Shown here: one piece after another, positions 41,978 to 52,590 of the stretch
Position numbering within the stretch: position 1 is the first letter of the stretch
Layout of the letters: every line of letters begins with the position of its first letter
Origin: Kribbella jiaozuonensis
GTDB lineage: Bacteria; Actinomycetota; Actinomycetes; Propionibacteriales; Kribbellaceae
Direction: 5' to 3'
Assembly: GCF_005233875.1 (NCBI RefSeq)
Contig: NZ_SZPZ01000002.1
Span: 496,001 to 560,000 of the forward strand
Length of the DNA: 64,000 bases
Notes under the pieces: model-generated
Databases searched by the model: none
Told to the model about the DNA's origin: nothing
What the model saw: the letters and a program-made list of their open reading frames with translations, nothing else
Position numbers and translations under genes: made by a program

Positions 41978-42058
41978 GTAGGCGGACGGGATGCTCCGGG
42001 CGATAAGCCCGGGGGTGGGTGGGTGCGGCGCGGAGCACGGCGACGAAGGAGCCGCGCG
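41978..42058 (-). repeat. Intergenic hairpin repeat, copy B
   Basis: Read on the minus strand, this has TCCTTCGTCGC (42050-42040), CGCACCCACCCACCC (42028-42014), the hairpin CCGGGC-TTATC-GCCCGG (42012-41996) and GCATCCCGTCCG, in the same order as copy A at 22.6 kb. It is about 45 bases shorter, carries one hairpin, and is inverted relative to copy A. The rest of 41800-42084 holds no gene I can support. Confidence 0.65.
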
Positions 42059-42084
42059 TAGCACCGCGTGGGACGATTTATTCC

Positions 42085-43206
42085 ATGGCTGACTCGGTGC
42101 GGATGGGTGTGGTGGGGGCGGGGAGTATTTCGGTGCGGGGGATTTTGCCGCATTTGGCGCAGGCGGATTTGGTGGGGCGGGTGACGTTGGCTGCCGTGTG
42201 TGATCCGGTGGTGGGGCGGGCGGAGGCTGCGGCGGAGAAGTTTGGGGTGGAGCGGGGGTTTACGGAGTACGAAGAGTTGTTGGCTCGGGGTGATGTGGAT
42301 GCGGTGACGATTGCTTCGCCGATCGGGTTGCATTACGAGCAGGGGAAGCTCGCGTTGCAGGCCGGCAAGCATGTGCACTTCAACAAGACGATGACGCTGA
42401 CCGTTGCCGAGGCCACCGAGTTGATCGAGCTTGCCGCCGCCAACGATCTGCGGATTGTTGCCTCGCCGGGGGAGATGCTTCGTCCGCATCACATCCGCAC
42501 CCGCGAACTCATCGCCGAAGGTGCGATCGGCACGTTGTCCTGGGTCAGCTGCGGCGCCTCGTTCGGCACGTATCACGAGAACGAATCCGTCCGCGGCGGC
42601 GACGACGTACTGAGCAACATCGACCCGTCGTGGTACTTCCGCAAGCCCGGCGGTGGACCGATGTACGACATGACGGTCTACGCCCTGCACACCGTCACCG
42701 GCATCCTCGGTACGGCGAAGCGCGTGACGGCGATGTCCGGCGTACGGATCCCCGTCCGCACCAGCGGCGGCGTCGACGTACAGACCGATGCCGACGACAA
42801 CACCATCGTGCTGATCGACTTCGGCGACAACGTGTACTGCGTCGCGACCGGCACCGCGGCGGGACCGATCCGCGGCGGCTTCGGCGGCGCGTACTACGGG
42901 ACCGGAGGGACGATCGACGGGCTGCTGCTCAACGGCGAACCGTTCGACTTCCCCAACCGCAACCCGGCCGAGCTCGCGCCCCGCGGCCCGGGGAACCAGG
43001 CGCTGCTTCCGCATGTCGTCGGTGCGCACCGCGATATCGAGGAGCAGCACGTGTACGAGGACGTCATGCAGCTCGTCGACTGGGTCCGCGACGGCACGCC
43101 CTCCATCGTCACCGCCGAGCACGCCCGCCACGTCATCGACATCATCGAGTCCGCCTACCGCGCGGCCGCCACCGGCCAGACCCAAGACCTCACCACCACC
43201 TTCTGA
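42085..43206 (+). CDS. Gfo/Idh/MocA-family oxidoreductase
   Basis: 373 residues. N-terminal Rossmann fold MGVVGAGSISVRGILPHL; the catalytic Lys region GKHVHFNKTMTLTV has Asn-Lys where EKP is usual. The C-terminal domain includes PSWYFRKPGGGPMYDMTVYA. Likely acts on a sugar or inositol derivative with NAD(P). The first 400 bases use G-ending codons and the rest C-ending codons, a sharp change within one gene. ATG 42085 fits the family start. Confidence 0.88.
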   Translation: MADSVRMGVVGAGSISVRGILPHLAQADLVGRVTLAAVCDPVVGRAEAAAEKFGVERGFTEYEELLARGDVDAVTIASPIGLHYEQGKLALQAGKHVHFNKTMTLTVAEATELIELAAANDLRIVASPGEMLRPHHIRTRELIAEGAIGTLSWVSCGASFGTYHENESVRGGDDVLSNIDPSWYFRKPGGGPMYDMTVYALHTVTGILGTAKRVTAMSGVRIPVRTSGGVDVQTDADDNTIVLIDFGDNVYCVATGTAAGPIRGGFGGAYYGTGGTIDGLLLNGEPFDFPNRNPAELAPRGPGNQALLPHVVGAHRDIEEQHVYEDVMQLVDWVRDGTPSIVTAEHARHVIDIIESAYRAAATGQTQDLTTTF

Positions 43207-43300
43207 CATGGTGGAGGTCTCACCGCGCCTTCGACGACGGATTCAGTTAGGCCCGGACCGCCGCGGGTGAGTGGTTGCGGAGCGTCGAACGGTGAGCGTC

Positions 43301-43306
43301 TATCGT
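43301..43306 (+). promoter_or_regulatory. Leaderless -10 box of the 174-residue membrane protein gene
   Basis: TATCGT, 7 nt, ATG 43314; no ribosome site visible. Confidence 0.55.
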
Positions 43307-43313
43307 CTGCGGC

Positions 43314-43838
43314 ATGCAATCTCTGTCTCCACGGGCGCAGGCGCTCGGTGCGGCCGTGCTCTGCCTGGTGTTGGCCGTCGCGGCCGGGCTCGCGGTGGAC
43401 AGTCGGCTCGACCGGCACTGGATCCTGCGCGGGCTCACGGTCTTCCTCGCCATCTGCTGTGCGGCGCTGCTGCTGACCGATCAGAGCCGCCGGCTCCGGC
43501 AGATCATCACGGCGATCGGGCTGGCGATGTTCGGGCTGATCATCCCCTGGTCGCAGACGACGTGGTCCAAGCCGCCGGAGATCGAGTTCGCCCTGCAGGT
43601 CGCGACCGACGCCAAGAACGCGGCCGAGAAGGCCTCCAGCAGCAGCGTCACGGTCGCGAACGTGAAGACCGCGGCCGAGGCGCGCGGTGGCGCCATCGGC
43701 TCCTTCCCGACCGAGAAGAGCCCGCAGGTGCACGGCGCGGACGCATACCCGGTCATCGTCCGCGCCAAGCGCGACCAGGGCCGCCCCTGGGCCTGCGTCT
43801 CGTTCACCGGCCTCACCGCCAAGGTCCGCCCCTGCTGA
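43314..43838 (+). CDS. Hypothetical membrane protein (174 residues)
   Basis: Two or three N-terminal membrane segments (ALGAAVLCLVLAVAAGLAV, ILRGLTVFLAICCAALLL, IITAIGLAMFGLIIPW) followed by a soluble domain of about 90 residues with two Cys near the end (PWACVSFTGLTAKVRPC), possibly a disulphide outside the cell. Divergent repeats or partner genes are absent. Tail to tail with the SRPBCC gene. Function unknown. Confidence 0.7.
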   Translation: MQSLSPRAQALGAAVLCLVLAVAAGLAVDSRLDRHWILRGLTVFLAICCAALLLTDQSRRLRQIITAIGLAMFGLIIPWSQTTWSKPPEIEFALQVATDAKNAAEKASSSSVTVANVKTAAEARGGAIGSFPTEKSPQVHGADAYPVIVRAKRDQGRPWACVSFTGLTAKVRPC

Positions 43839-43839
43839 C

Positions 43840-44328
43840 CTAGCCCCCGGCGGCCAACTCCTCGGCCCGATCCAACGGATTCCACGTCACCGGCCGCCCG
43901 CCGAGCTGAGCCTCGACGACCTCCAGCCCCGCTTCCCAACCAGCAGCAGCTGGACCCGCAGCCGAGGCGTCGGACAGCACATTCGTGAACACCAGCCGAC
44001 TGCCTTCCGGCGTGCCGGTGATCTCCCACGTGAGGATCTCACCGGCCCACTCGTACTCGAGCACCGACGGCGGCTCGTTCCGCAGCATCCGGCCCGTCGA
44101 GCCCTCGCTCATCCCGTACCGCCGCCGCTGCTCCTCAGTCACTCCGAAGAACAACGAGCTCCCGACCGGCACGTCCAGCTCGACCACACCCGGGAACCAA
44201 GCGGCCAGCTGCCCAGGATCCGTGATCGCCCGCCACACCTTCTCCGGCGGATGCGGCAACAACCGCACGAACCTGATCGCCACGCGCCCGTCCTCAGTCC
44301 CGAACACCGTCCCGCGCCGACCGTCCAT
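43840..44328 (-). CDS. SRPBCC protein, AHSA1-type
   Basis: 162-residue Aha1/CalC-like domain: RVAIRFVRLLPHPPEKVWRA, PGQLAAWFPG, and SVLEYEWAGEILTWEIT. Start taken at ATG 44328 because a TATATT box lies 6 nt upstream; ATG 44346 would add six residues. Unknown ligand. Confidence 0.85.
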   Translation of the reverse strand: MDGRRGTVFGTEDGRVAIRFVRLLPHPPEKVWRAITDPGQLAAWFPGVVELDVPVGSSLFFGVTEEQRRRYGMSEGSTGRMLRNEPPSVLEYEWAGEILTWEITGTPEGSRLVFTNVLSDASAAGPAAAGWEAGLEVVEAQLGGRPVTWNPLDRAEELAAGG

Positions 44329-44334
44329 ACTCTC

Positions 44335-44340
44335 AATATA
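44335..44340 (-). promoter_or_regulatory. Leaderless -10 box of the AHSA1-type gene
   Basis: Minus-strand TATATT (44340-44335), 6 nt, ATG 44328. Confidence 0.4.
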
Positions 44341-44361
44341 ACTCATCAGGCATATAACCGC

Positions 44362-45603
44362 TCAGGGGATCGAGGTTGCCGCGTCGAACCAGCTGGCTGG
44401 GTTGTCGGGGGAGTTGGTCAGCCGTAGGTTCTCGGCGATGCTGCGGAGTTCGTCGAGCGACGGTTTCGGGGCCAGGCTGCGGATCGTGATCGCGACCCCG
44501 TTGCCCTCGAGTCGTACGGCGTCGTGGACCGGCACCGCGTTCTTGGTCTCCGATGTCGCCAGTCCGGTGGCGTAGGCGTAGTACGCATTGATCCCGTGGA
44601 TGATCGCGACCGGCTTCGCGTACCGGCTCATGCTGTTCCAGAACTTGCCGGTGGAGTACCGGATCTCGATGTCGTCGCCGACCTGCGGTTGGTAGGCCAG
44701 GTTGCCTTCGGGACAGACCTTCGGCGGAGGGCTCTTGAAGGCCGTCGAGCAGTTCGACGGCGGCTTGCGATAGCCCGTGCCCGGATTTCCGTCGCTGAAC
44801 ATCACGGTGAAATCCTCACCGGACCCCTCGACGTTCCCCTTCGCCGGCGAATAGGTGATCCGCCGTGCAGAGAGTCCGTCGGGCAGTTCGTTCGCGACGA
44901 ACGGCGAGCCGAGCTCCTGCCGACCCGACAGCGACCCGGCAATGGTCGACGCCACCCTGACGTCGGGATCGAACGGGCCGTCGATCGTCGGGATCTTCAC
45001 CGTACCGAGCCGGCGCTGCGACTCGCAGGTGAGCAGCGCCCATAACCCTTCGGCCGGTTGCCAGACCAGAGACTTCAGCGTGTCGCCGAAGAGCGGGAAC
45101 CGATAGCCCTGCGGTCCGGGCGGGAACGGCGCCGTCCTGGTCGACGCCACGATCCGGACCTGATGTCCGCCGACTGTGACCGTCGGGCTGACCGGCGGGA
45201 TCCGGCCCGGATCGAAATCGCCGTTGCGATGCACCTGGAGCTGGCAGAACGTCGGCCACGGCGTTCCGTTCACCACCTGCAACTCAGAGTCCTGCCGGTT
45301 CGGGCCATAGACCTGGGTGGTCGCATAGACGTCCTTCGGCAGGCTCAGTCCGACCCACCTGGCCCAGGCCGAGCTCCTGGTTTCCTGGTCCGCCGAGCCG
45401 TCGCCTGACACGAACAAACGCGGCGTGAGGACAGCCGCGACAGCAGCGGTCGCAGTGGCCGCTGCTGTGACGACGATGAGCGCAGTACGGCGACGTGCGG
45501 CACGCGGGCGGCCGCGCTCGAGTACTTGCCGGATCTCGTCGGGGTGCGGCGCTGTGTCGGCCAGGTGGTCGAAGGCGTCTCGCAGGTCTTCCTCAGTACG
45601 CAT
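44362..45603 (-). CDS. Membrane protein paired with SigE-type sigma factor (putative anti-sigma/regulator)
   Basis: 413 residues: a short cytoplasmic region (MRTEEDLRDAFDHLADTAPH), a basic stretch, a single membrane helix (TALIVVTAAATATAAVAAVL) and a large extracellular domain with a few Cys. The sigma gene overlaps it by 11 bp, the usual layout for SigE-family sigma factors with a downstream membrane partner. It lacks the classic zinc anti-sigma HxxxCxxC motif, so inhibition of the sigma factor is inferred from context only. Confidence 0.72.
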   Translation of the reverse strand: MRTEEDLRDAFDHLADTAPHPDEIRQVLERGRPRAARRRTALIVVTAAATATAAVAAVLTPRLFVSGDGSADQETRSSAWARWVGLSLPKDVYATTQVYGPNRQDSELQVVNGTPWPTFCQLQVHRNGDFDPGRIPPVSPTVTVGGHQVRIVASTRTAPFPPGPQGYRFPLFGDTLKSLVWQPAEGLWALLTCESQRRLGTVKIPTIDGPFDPDVRVASTIAGSLSGRQELGSPFVANELPDGLSARRITYSPAKGNVEGSGEDFTVMFSDGNPGTGYRKPPSNCSTAFKSPPPKVCPEGNLAYQPQVGDDIEIRYSTGKFWNSMSRYAKPVAIIHGINAYYAYATGLATSETKNAVPVHDAVRLEGNGVAITIRSLAPKPSLDELRSIAENLRLTNSPDNPASWFDAATSIP

Positions 45604-46084
45604 GATGCTTTTCCTCCGCCATGCTGGTGAACTGAATGCGCAAGGTCGCCAGGGCACGTGACGCGTGGGCGCGCACGGTGCCCGGCGAGCAGTCCATGGT
45701 TTCGGCGATCTCGTTGTCGGTCAGGCCGCCGTAGTACCGCAGTACGAGGACTGCCCGTTGCCGCCGTGGGAGCTTGGCCAACTCGCCGACCAGTTGGTCG
45801 CGGTCGGCTGTGCGTTCGGCGTGGTCTGGGCTGCTGCCTGTCTCGACCTCGTCGCTCGGCACGTACCGGGACCACTTCCGGCGCCAGGACAGGTATTCGT
45901 TGACCACCATCCGGCGCAGGTACGCGTCCGGGTGGTCCAGGCCGCCGATTCGGTCCCACTTGCGCTGGGCCTTGATCGCGACGTCCTGTACGACGTCCTC
46001 GGCCAGGTACGGCGTACCGCACAGCACGGTCGCGAACCGCAGCAGCGGTGGCAGACCGGTCCGGGTCCACTCGTCGAACGTCAC
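45593..46084 (-). CDS. SigE-family ECF RNA polymerase sigma factor
   Basis: 163 residues. Region 2 (PLLRFATVLCGTPYLAEDVVQDVAIKAQ; split here: YLAEDVVQDVAIKA) and region 4 (LPRRQRAVLVLRYYGGLTDN, EIAETMDCSPGTVRAHASRA) are clear. GTG 46084 has GAGGAGG upstream; the longer upstream frame is not supported. Redirects polymerase to an unknown regulon, presumably under control of the membrane protein encoded next. Confidence 0.92.
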   Translation of the reverse strand: MTFDEWTRTGLPPLLRFATVLCGTPYLAEDVVQDVAIKAQRKWDRIGGLDHPDAYLRRMVVNEYLSWRRKWSRYVPSDEVETGSSPDHAERTADRDQLVGELAKLPRRQRAVLVLRYYGGLTDNEIAETMDCSPGTVRAHASRALATLRIQFTSMAEEKHHAY

Positions 46085-46204
46085 CGCGCCTCCTCGGCTG
46101 CCGGCCAGTCGGATGTCCGGCCTACACCAGTACAAACGACGGTATGCGCCGATCTGCTGAGTCCAGGTCGCGGGCAATCGATTTCTCAGATCCGCGATGA
46201 CCGC

Positions 46205-46210
46205 TAGGGT
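46205..46210 (+). promoter_or_regulatory. Leaderless -10 box of the second DUF2961 gene
   Basis: TAGGGT, 7 nt, ATG 46218; no Shine-Dalgarno. Confidence 0.6.
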
Positions 46211-46217
46211 CGCGGGT

Positions 46218-47284
<1,067 letters not shown>

Positions 47285-47288
<4 letters not shown>

Positions 47289-48487
47289 GGCGTCGGCAAC
47301 GGGTTCTGCAGAGCTGTGTCGGCGAGCACCACCAGCGCCGCGGTCCATGCGAGTGGTGCCTCGCCGGCCGGCTCCAGATCCCGGTTCACCTTCTCCGGCA
47401 ACGCGCCGCTACTGGTCCGATGCTGGTCGAGCCATTTCAACAAGGTCTCAGCAGACGCGCGATCCCCTCGGGCGGCGGCGCTCAACGCGAACAACGCCGT
47501 CTGAGGCGTCCAGGACACCCCATCCGCACGCCACGACTCGCCGGGCGTCACGCCGCCGTTCGGCTGTGTGAGTACGGCGTGCGCACGATCGATCGCCGTC
47601 GACACAGCGTCGCGGGCCGGGGCGAACGGCGGACCGAGCACGGTCACGATCGCGTCCGCGCCGCCGCCGACACCGATCGGTTCGACACCCGGCTCGACGA
47701 AGCTGGTCGCGACCGCCGGGGTGCGCGGATAGTCCGGCCCGAAGCCCCGATCCGTTGCCGCCGACAACTTGTCCAGCCCCGACTGCCAGCGCGCGGCCTC
47801 GGCCGGATGCCCTTGCTCCGTAGCAATCCGCACAGCTGAACGCAGTCCGGTCAGCAGCGGCGCGACCGTGCCGAGCGTCACCTTCTTCTCGGGTCGCTCC
47901 CAGTAGTCGGACGACGGACCAGGGAGACCGTCCGGACCCAACTCACCAACGATCTGGTCGGCAGACTCGCTGACGAGATCCCAGTACCGATCACCGGAGC
48001 GGCAGAACCAGGTCGCCCACAGGACCCACCCGGATCCGTCCAGTTGAGCCGGGCGACCGTCGGCGACCTTGCCGCCGGACTCTGTGTAGCGCGCCTCCCA
48101 CCTGCCGGTCGACGGGCGGATGCGGTCGAGGAACGACAGCACCTTGAGCGCCTCGTCGTACTGGCCGATTGCGCACCGGGCGACCGCGACGAACGACGCG
48201 TCCCGCGGCCACACGTACCGCCACGGGCCGTCCCAGCCGGCCAGCAGCGCGCCGTTCGGGAGAGTGAGCCCGTCGAGATCGGCGAGTGCGTGCCGGACAA
48301 GGTCGTCATACTCCCCGCTGCCGAGTGCGGAGTCGGCGTGCGTCGCCGATCGGCCGGGGATCCCGTCGGCGACCAGGCGGGGTTGCGGGTTGCGGATCAG
48401 GTTGCTGGTCGTGCCGGCGGCCAGGATCGCGAGCAGGACGGCGATCACGACGTACGGAAACCACCGGTGCCGGCCGCCCTCCCGCAT
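47285..48487 (-). CDS. Membrane-anchored six-hairpin glycosidase (GH15-like)
   Basis: 400 residues. A membrane anchor (FPYVVIAVLLAILAAGTTSN) is followed by an (alpha/alpha)6 domain: GWDGPWRYVWPRDASFVAVA is the typical GH15 segment with R-D-A-S, with later GPSSDYWERPEKKVTLGTVA. Ends 4 bp inside the GH172 gene end. GGGAGGGG precedes ATG 48487. Likely an extracellular glycan-processing enzyme; whether catalytically active is uncertain. Confidence 0.75.
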
Positions 48488-48500
48488 GGTCCCCTCCCGT

Positions 48501-49394
48501 CTACTGAGCCAGGTGCTGCACTTCCGCCTCGAACTTACGCCGCGGCGCCAGCTCGACCAGATACATGGCCGACACCACCAGCGCTCCGCCCACCAGCATC
48601 CGCCACGTGAGGCTGTCGGAGCCGAACAGTACTGCGAACGTCGAGGCGAACACTGGCTCCATTGTCATCGCAATCGCGGCCCGCGTGGGTGTGAGGTGCG
48701 CCTGCGCCCACGTCTGCACGATCAGCGCGAGCGCACCCGCGACCAACGCCATGTAGACCACGCTGACCCAGTCGCGGCCGTTGCTCGGCACCGAGAACCC
48801 GCCGGGCACCGCTCCGATCGCGCAGACACACGTGATGACGATCATCTGCAGCGCCGACAGCCCGAACGCGTTCTTCGGGGTCGACCACGCGCCCAGCCCG
48901 ATGATGTGCAGCGCATAGAGTCCGGCGGACGCCAGCGTCAGCAGCTCGCCGGTCCCCAGGCTCAGCCCGCGCAGCGACAGTACGCCGAGGCCGACCGTGG
49001 CGAGGATCACGGCGAACCAGGCCCAGCGGCCGATCTTGTGCCGCAGGATGACCGCGCCGAGCAGCGGGGTGAAGACGACGTACATGCCGGTGACGAAGCC
49101 GGAGACACTCGCCGACGTGTGCCGCAGGCCCTCGGTCTGCACGAGCTGGGCGATGCCGTAGGTGATGCCGAGGGCAACGGCTCGCCCGCGGTCCAGGCGG
49201 CTCAACTTCGAGATCGCCGGCGGATGGATCAGCACCAACGCGACCGACGCGATCAGGAATCGCAACGCCAGGTAATCGGCGACGTCCATCCTGGTGAGCA
49301 GGTCCTTGGTCAGGAAGAACGTCGACCCCCACGCCGCCGCGACCGCGAGCAGGGCGAGTACGGCGATACGCGGGTGGTTCACGCCGCACATCAC
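48501..49394 (-). CDS. EamA/DMT-family transporter
   Basis: 297 residues with ten hydrophobic helices in two EamA repeats (VLALLAVAAAWGSTFFLTKD; GELLTLASAGLYALHIIGLG). Probable metabolite exporter. Alternative starts at 49391 or the GTG 49382 cannot be excluded. Lies between the glycosidase and the kinase gene on the same strand. Confidence 0.85.
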   Translation of the reverse strand: MMCGVNHPRIAVLALLAVAAAWGSTFFLTKDLLTRMDVADYLALRFLIASVALVLIHPPAISKLSRLDRGRAVALGITYGIAQLVQTEGLRHTSASVSGFVTGMYVVFTPLLGAVILRHKIGRWAWFAVILATVGLGVLSLRGLSLGTGELLTLASAGLYALHIIGLGAWSTPKNAFGLSALQMIVITCVCAIGAVPGGFSVPSNGRDWVSVVYMALVAGALALIVQTWAQAHLTPTRAAIAMTMEPVFASTFAVLFGSDSLTWRMLVGGALVVSAMYLVELAPRRKFEAEVQHLAQ

Positions 49395-49427
49395 ATCAGA
49401 AGCCTTCAGCAGAAGGCAAAACGCGCG

Positions 49428-51389
49428 TCAGAGCACGGTGATGATGATCGTGCTGCCCGGCTGGGCCTTCTTGCCGGCGCCCGGGTTCTGCGCGGCGACG
49501 ATGTTCAGCCCGAGGTTGAACGGCGCCTTCTGCACGGTCACCTTGAAGCCCGCGTCGGTGAGGATCTTCTGCGCGTCCGCGGTGCTCTTCCGCTTGACGT
49601 CCGGTACGTCGACCAGCGGCGGGCCGAGCGAGACCACCATCGTGACCTTGTCCTTGGCGAACAACGTGCCGCTGTTCGGGGTCTGGCTGATCACGTTGCC
49701 CTCGGCGACCTTCTCGTCGTACTGCGTCGTGCGGCCGACGGTGAAGCCGAGTTTGCGGAGCGCCTTGCTCGCGTCGTGGTAGGACTTGCCGGTCCAGTCG
49801 GGCACGGTGATGGGCCGTTTGCCCTTACTGACTGCGAAGTTGATCGCGGTGCCGGGCTTCACGACCGTGTTGAACCGCGGGCTGATCGCCATCACCCGGC
49901 CCTGCGGCACGGTCTCGCTGTACTGCTCGATGATCTGCCCGGTGATCAACTTGATCGGCGACAGCGCCTGCTGGGCTGCGTCCAGCTGCAGACCGACGAG
50001 CTGCGGCACCCGATAGCGCTCCGGGCCCTTCGAAACAGTGAGACCGATATCACCGTTCTTCCGGATCCGATCGCCTGCTGCGGGGTCGGTCCCCATGACC
50101 GCACCCAGGGGCACGTCCTCGGAGTAGTCCTGGTTGTCCAGGCTGGTGTGCAGGCCCGACTTCTCCGCTTCCGCTGCTGCGGCGGCGGGCGCCATACTCA
50201 CCAGGTTGGGCGTGGTCGTGTAGCGGTGGATGCCGTAGTACCAGGCCGCTGTACCGATGGCGATCGCTGCGGCCAGAATCACAATCAGTGCGATCGGGCC
50301 GCGGCTCCTGCGCTGCGGCTGCTGCTGATGTGGCGGCGCGGTTGGTGGCTTGGCCGGAGCGCCGGTCGGACGCCCACGATCCACCGGTACGACGATGGTG
50401 TCGTGGCGGAGCGGCTCAATTTCCACCTCTCCACGTGTGTAGCCGTCGTCGTACCCGCTGTCCTGCCGGATCTGCTGGATCGGCACGGTGAGATCGCCGG
50501 TCAGCTCCGGGTCGTCGGGCAGCCCTTCCTCGAGCGCGCTGCGCACCCGGTGCACCTGGCGGCTGAACACGCGGGCGTCGGTCGGCCGCAGATCCCGGTC
50601 GCGCGCGGTCGCACGCTGCACGAGAGCATCGACGTACGGCGGGATGGTCGGCACCTCGAGCGATGGAGCTGGTACGTCGGCGTGGACGTGGGCGTACGCG
50701 ACCTGGATGGGCGTGTCGCCGGAGTGGGGCTTGTTGCCGGTCAGCAGCTCGTACAGGAGGATGCCGGCCGAGTACACGTCCGAGCGAGCGTCTGCACTGC
50801 CGTCGGTGACCAGCTCGGGCGCCAGGTACGACACTGTGCCCATCAGCAGGCCCTGCGTGGCGGTGTTGCCGCTGGCGCTGACCGCGCGGGCCAGGCCGAA
50901 GTCGGCGACCTTTACTGCGCCCTTGTCGGAGATCAGTACGTTCTCGGGCTTGATGTCGCGGTGCACGATGCCGGCGTCGTGAGCGGCCGACAGCGCGGAC
51001 AGGACCGGGGTGAGTAGGTCCAGTGCGCGGGCGGGGGAGAGCGGTGCCTGCTCGCGGATGACGTCACGCAGCGTGCGGCCGGGGACGTACTCCATCGCCA
51101 GGAACAGCGTGCCGTTGTCGTCGCCCTGGTCGAAGACGGCGACGACGTTCGGGTTCGAGAGGCGGGCGGCGGCCCGGGCCTCGGCCACGAACCGGCGGGC
51201 GAACTGGGCGTCGTCACCGAGACCGTCGTGCATCACCTTGAGCGCGACGGTCCGGTCCAGCCGGGTGTCGAGGGCCCGGTAGACGGTCGCCATCCCGCCC
51301 TTCGCGACACGCGCATCCACGCGGTACCGGCCGTCGAGCACTCGCCCGACGAGGCGGTCGCTGACCTGCGTGTCCACGTCGTCCGTCAC
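49428..51389 (-). CDS. pknL: PASTA-domain Ser/Thr protein kinase, PknL-like
   Basis: 653 residues. Kinase domain (about 12-280) with Gly loop VAKGGMATVYRAL, catalytic HRDIKPEN and DFG in VADFGLARA. A proline-rich linker precedes a single membrane helix (IALIVILAAAIAIGTAAWYY), then four extracellular PASTA repeats that bind peptidoglycan fragments. GTG start. It is opposite in strand to aroG and same strand as the prenyl synthase, as for mycobacterial pknL/idsA2. Neighbouring cell-wall hydrolase fits a role in wall growth control. Confidence 0.93.
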   Translation of the reverse strand: MTDDVDTQVSDRLVGRVLDGRYRVDARVAKGGMATVYRALDTRLDRTVALKVMHDGLGDDAQFARRFVAEARAAARLSNPNVVAVFDQGDDNGTLFLAMEYVPGRTLRDVIREQAPLSPARALDLLTPVLSALSAAHDAGIVHRDIKPENVLISDKGAVKVADFGLARAVSASGNTATQGLLMGTVSYLAPELVTDGSADARSDVYSAGILLYELLTGNKPHSGDTPIQVAYAHVHADVPAPSLEVPTIPPYVDALVQRATARDRDLRPTDARVFSRQVHRVRSALEEGLPDDPELTGDLTVPIQQIRQDSGYDDGYTRGEVEIEPLRHDTIVVPVDRGRPTGAPAKPPTAPPHQQQPQRRSRGPIALIVILAAAIAIGTAAWYYGIHRYTTTPNLVSMAPAAAAAEAEKSGLHTSLDNQDYSEDVPLGAVMGTDPAAGDRIRKNGDIGLTVSKGPERYRVPQLVGLQLDAAQQALSPIKLITGQIIEQYSETVPQGRVMAISPRFNTVVKPGTAINFAVSKGKRPITVPDWTGKSYHDASKALRKLGFTVGRTTQYDEKVAEGNVISQTPNSGTLFAKDKVTMVVSLGPPLVDVPDVKRKSTADAQKILTDAGFKVTVQKAPFNLGLNIVAAQNPGAGKKAQPGSTIIITVL

Positions 51390-51461
51390 TTGCGGTGAGC
51401 CGCCTCTCCAAACGTTCTGCTCAGAGAGTGTAGATAACGCCTCAGCGTCACCGGGCCAGGC

Positions 51462-52421
51462 TCACCGCAGAGGGTCCCACCCGCGCTCGAGTTGAGCCTT
51501 GATCCGGAGGACGTTCTGGACGTACAGCTTGGTGTCCGGATACACACCGTTCTTCTTCACGCCGCCCAGGCCCTGGTAGTAGCCGGCGACCGCGAGGTCG
51601 AGGCGGGCCGCGCCGGTGAGGCGGCTCAGCAGGACGACTCCGGCGGTGACGTTGTCCTGCGGCTTGAGCAGGTCGAGCCTGCGTCCGACGATGCTCGAGG
51701 CGAACTTGCCGGTCGACGGGATCACCTGCATCGCGCCGACGGCGTTCGCGGGGGACACGACTCGCTGCTTCCAGCCGGACTCCTGCCAGCTCACCGCGAG
51801 CGCGAGCTGCGGGTCGACGCCGTACCGCTTCGAGGTCGTCACGATCAGTGACCGCATCTGCGTGCGGGTCGGCAGCTTGCGCTTCTTCAGGATCGCCCGG
51901 TTGCGGTTGGCCTGCGCGACGATGTGGTCGGCGTACGTGCGGCCGGCGAACGTGTTGTCGGTCCGCGCCTTCGTCTTCGCCTTCTTCGGGTGCAGCTTCA
52001 CCGGGACCTGCAGCGACTTGCCGGCGTAGATGCGGTCGCCGGAGTGCAGGCCGTTCGCCGCGAGCAGGTTGGCCTGGGAGCACTTGAACCGCTTCGCGAT
52101 CTTCGAGACGGTGTCGCCGCGCTTGACGACGTACGTCACCCGGCCGAGCTGGGAGCGCTTGGCCGGCTGCGCCGTCCGCGCGGTCGAGCCCTTGGCGGGG
52201 ACTTTCAGGACCTCGCCGGCATAGATCGCGTTGCCGTTGCCCGGCAACTGGTTCAGCGCGACCAGCGTCCTGACCGACGTGCCGTACCGGCCGGCGATGT
52301 GGCTGAGGGTGTCACCCTCCTTGACCTTGTACGCGCCGAAACCGGGTGAGCCGGCGGTGATCACGGCCGCGGTCAGGACTGGTACGGCGAGCCCGCTCAG
52401 CACCCGTAGGACCTTGTGCAT
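51462..52421 (-). CDS. LysM and lytic-transglycosylase domain protein
   Basis: 319 residues. Signal peptide ([20 protein letters not shown]), two LysM peptidoglycan-binding motifs ([38 protein letters not shown]), a basic linker, and an SLT-like catalytic domain with the Glu in [16 protein letters not shown] and [12 protein letters not shown]. Cleaves glycan strands outside the cell. Start at ATG 52421, 9 nt after GGGGAG; an ATG three codons earlier touches the ribosome site. Confidence 0.9.
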   Translation of the reverse strand: MHKVLRVLSGLAVPVLTAAVITAGSPGFGAYKVKEGDTLSHIAGRYGTSVRTLVALNQLPGNGNAIYAGEVLKVPAKGSTARTAQPAKRSQLGRVTYVVKRGDTVSKIAKRFKCSQANLLAANGLHSGDRIYAGKSLQVPVKLHPKKAKTKARTDNTFAGRTYADHIVAQANRNRAILKKRKLPTRTQMRSLIVTTSKRYGVDPQLALAVSWQESGWKQRVVSPANAVGAMQVIPSTGKFASSIVGRRLDLLKPQDNVTAGVVLLSRLTGAARLDLAVAGYYQGLGGVKKNGVYPDTKLYVQNVLRIKAQLERGWDPLR

Positions 52422-52590
52422 GGCAACCATCTCCCCGTGTGACGTCCTGTTGACCGTAAGCGCTGGTACAGATGTGACAACAGGGGGCCATGGGGTACGT
52501 GTTACGCCTGTAATGCAATGTTTACAATTCAAGCCTGAACTACATTGTTGTCGTTCACAAGCATTCCGGTTGCTTCCGGCAACTGTGGAA

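Noticed and set aside
52422..52590. Cyclic-di-AMP (ydaO) riboswitch before the LysM transglycosylase gene
   Set aside because: Such riboswitches precede some actinobacterial wall hydrolase genes, but the region is too short and lacks the conserved core sequences.
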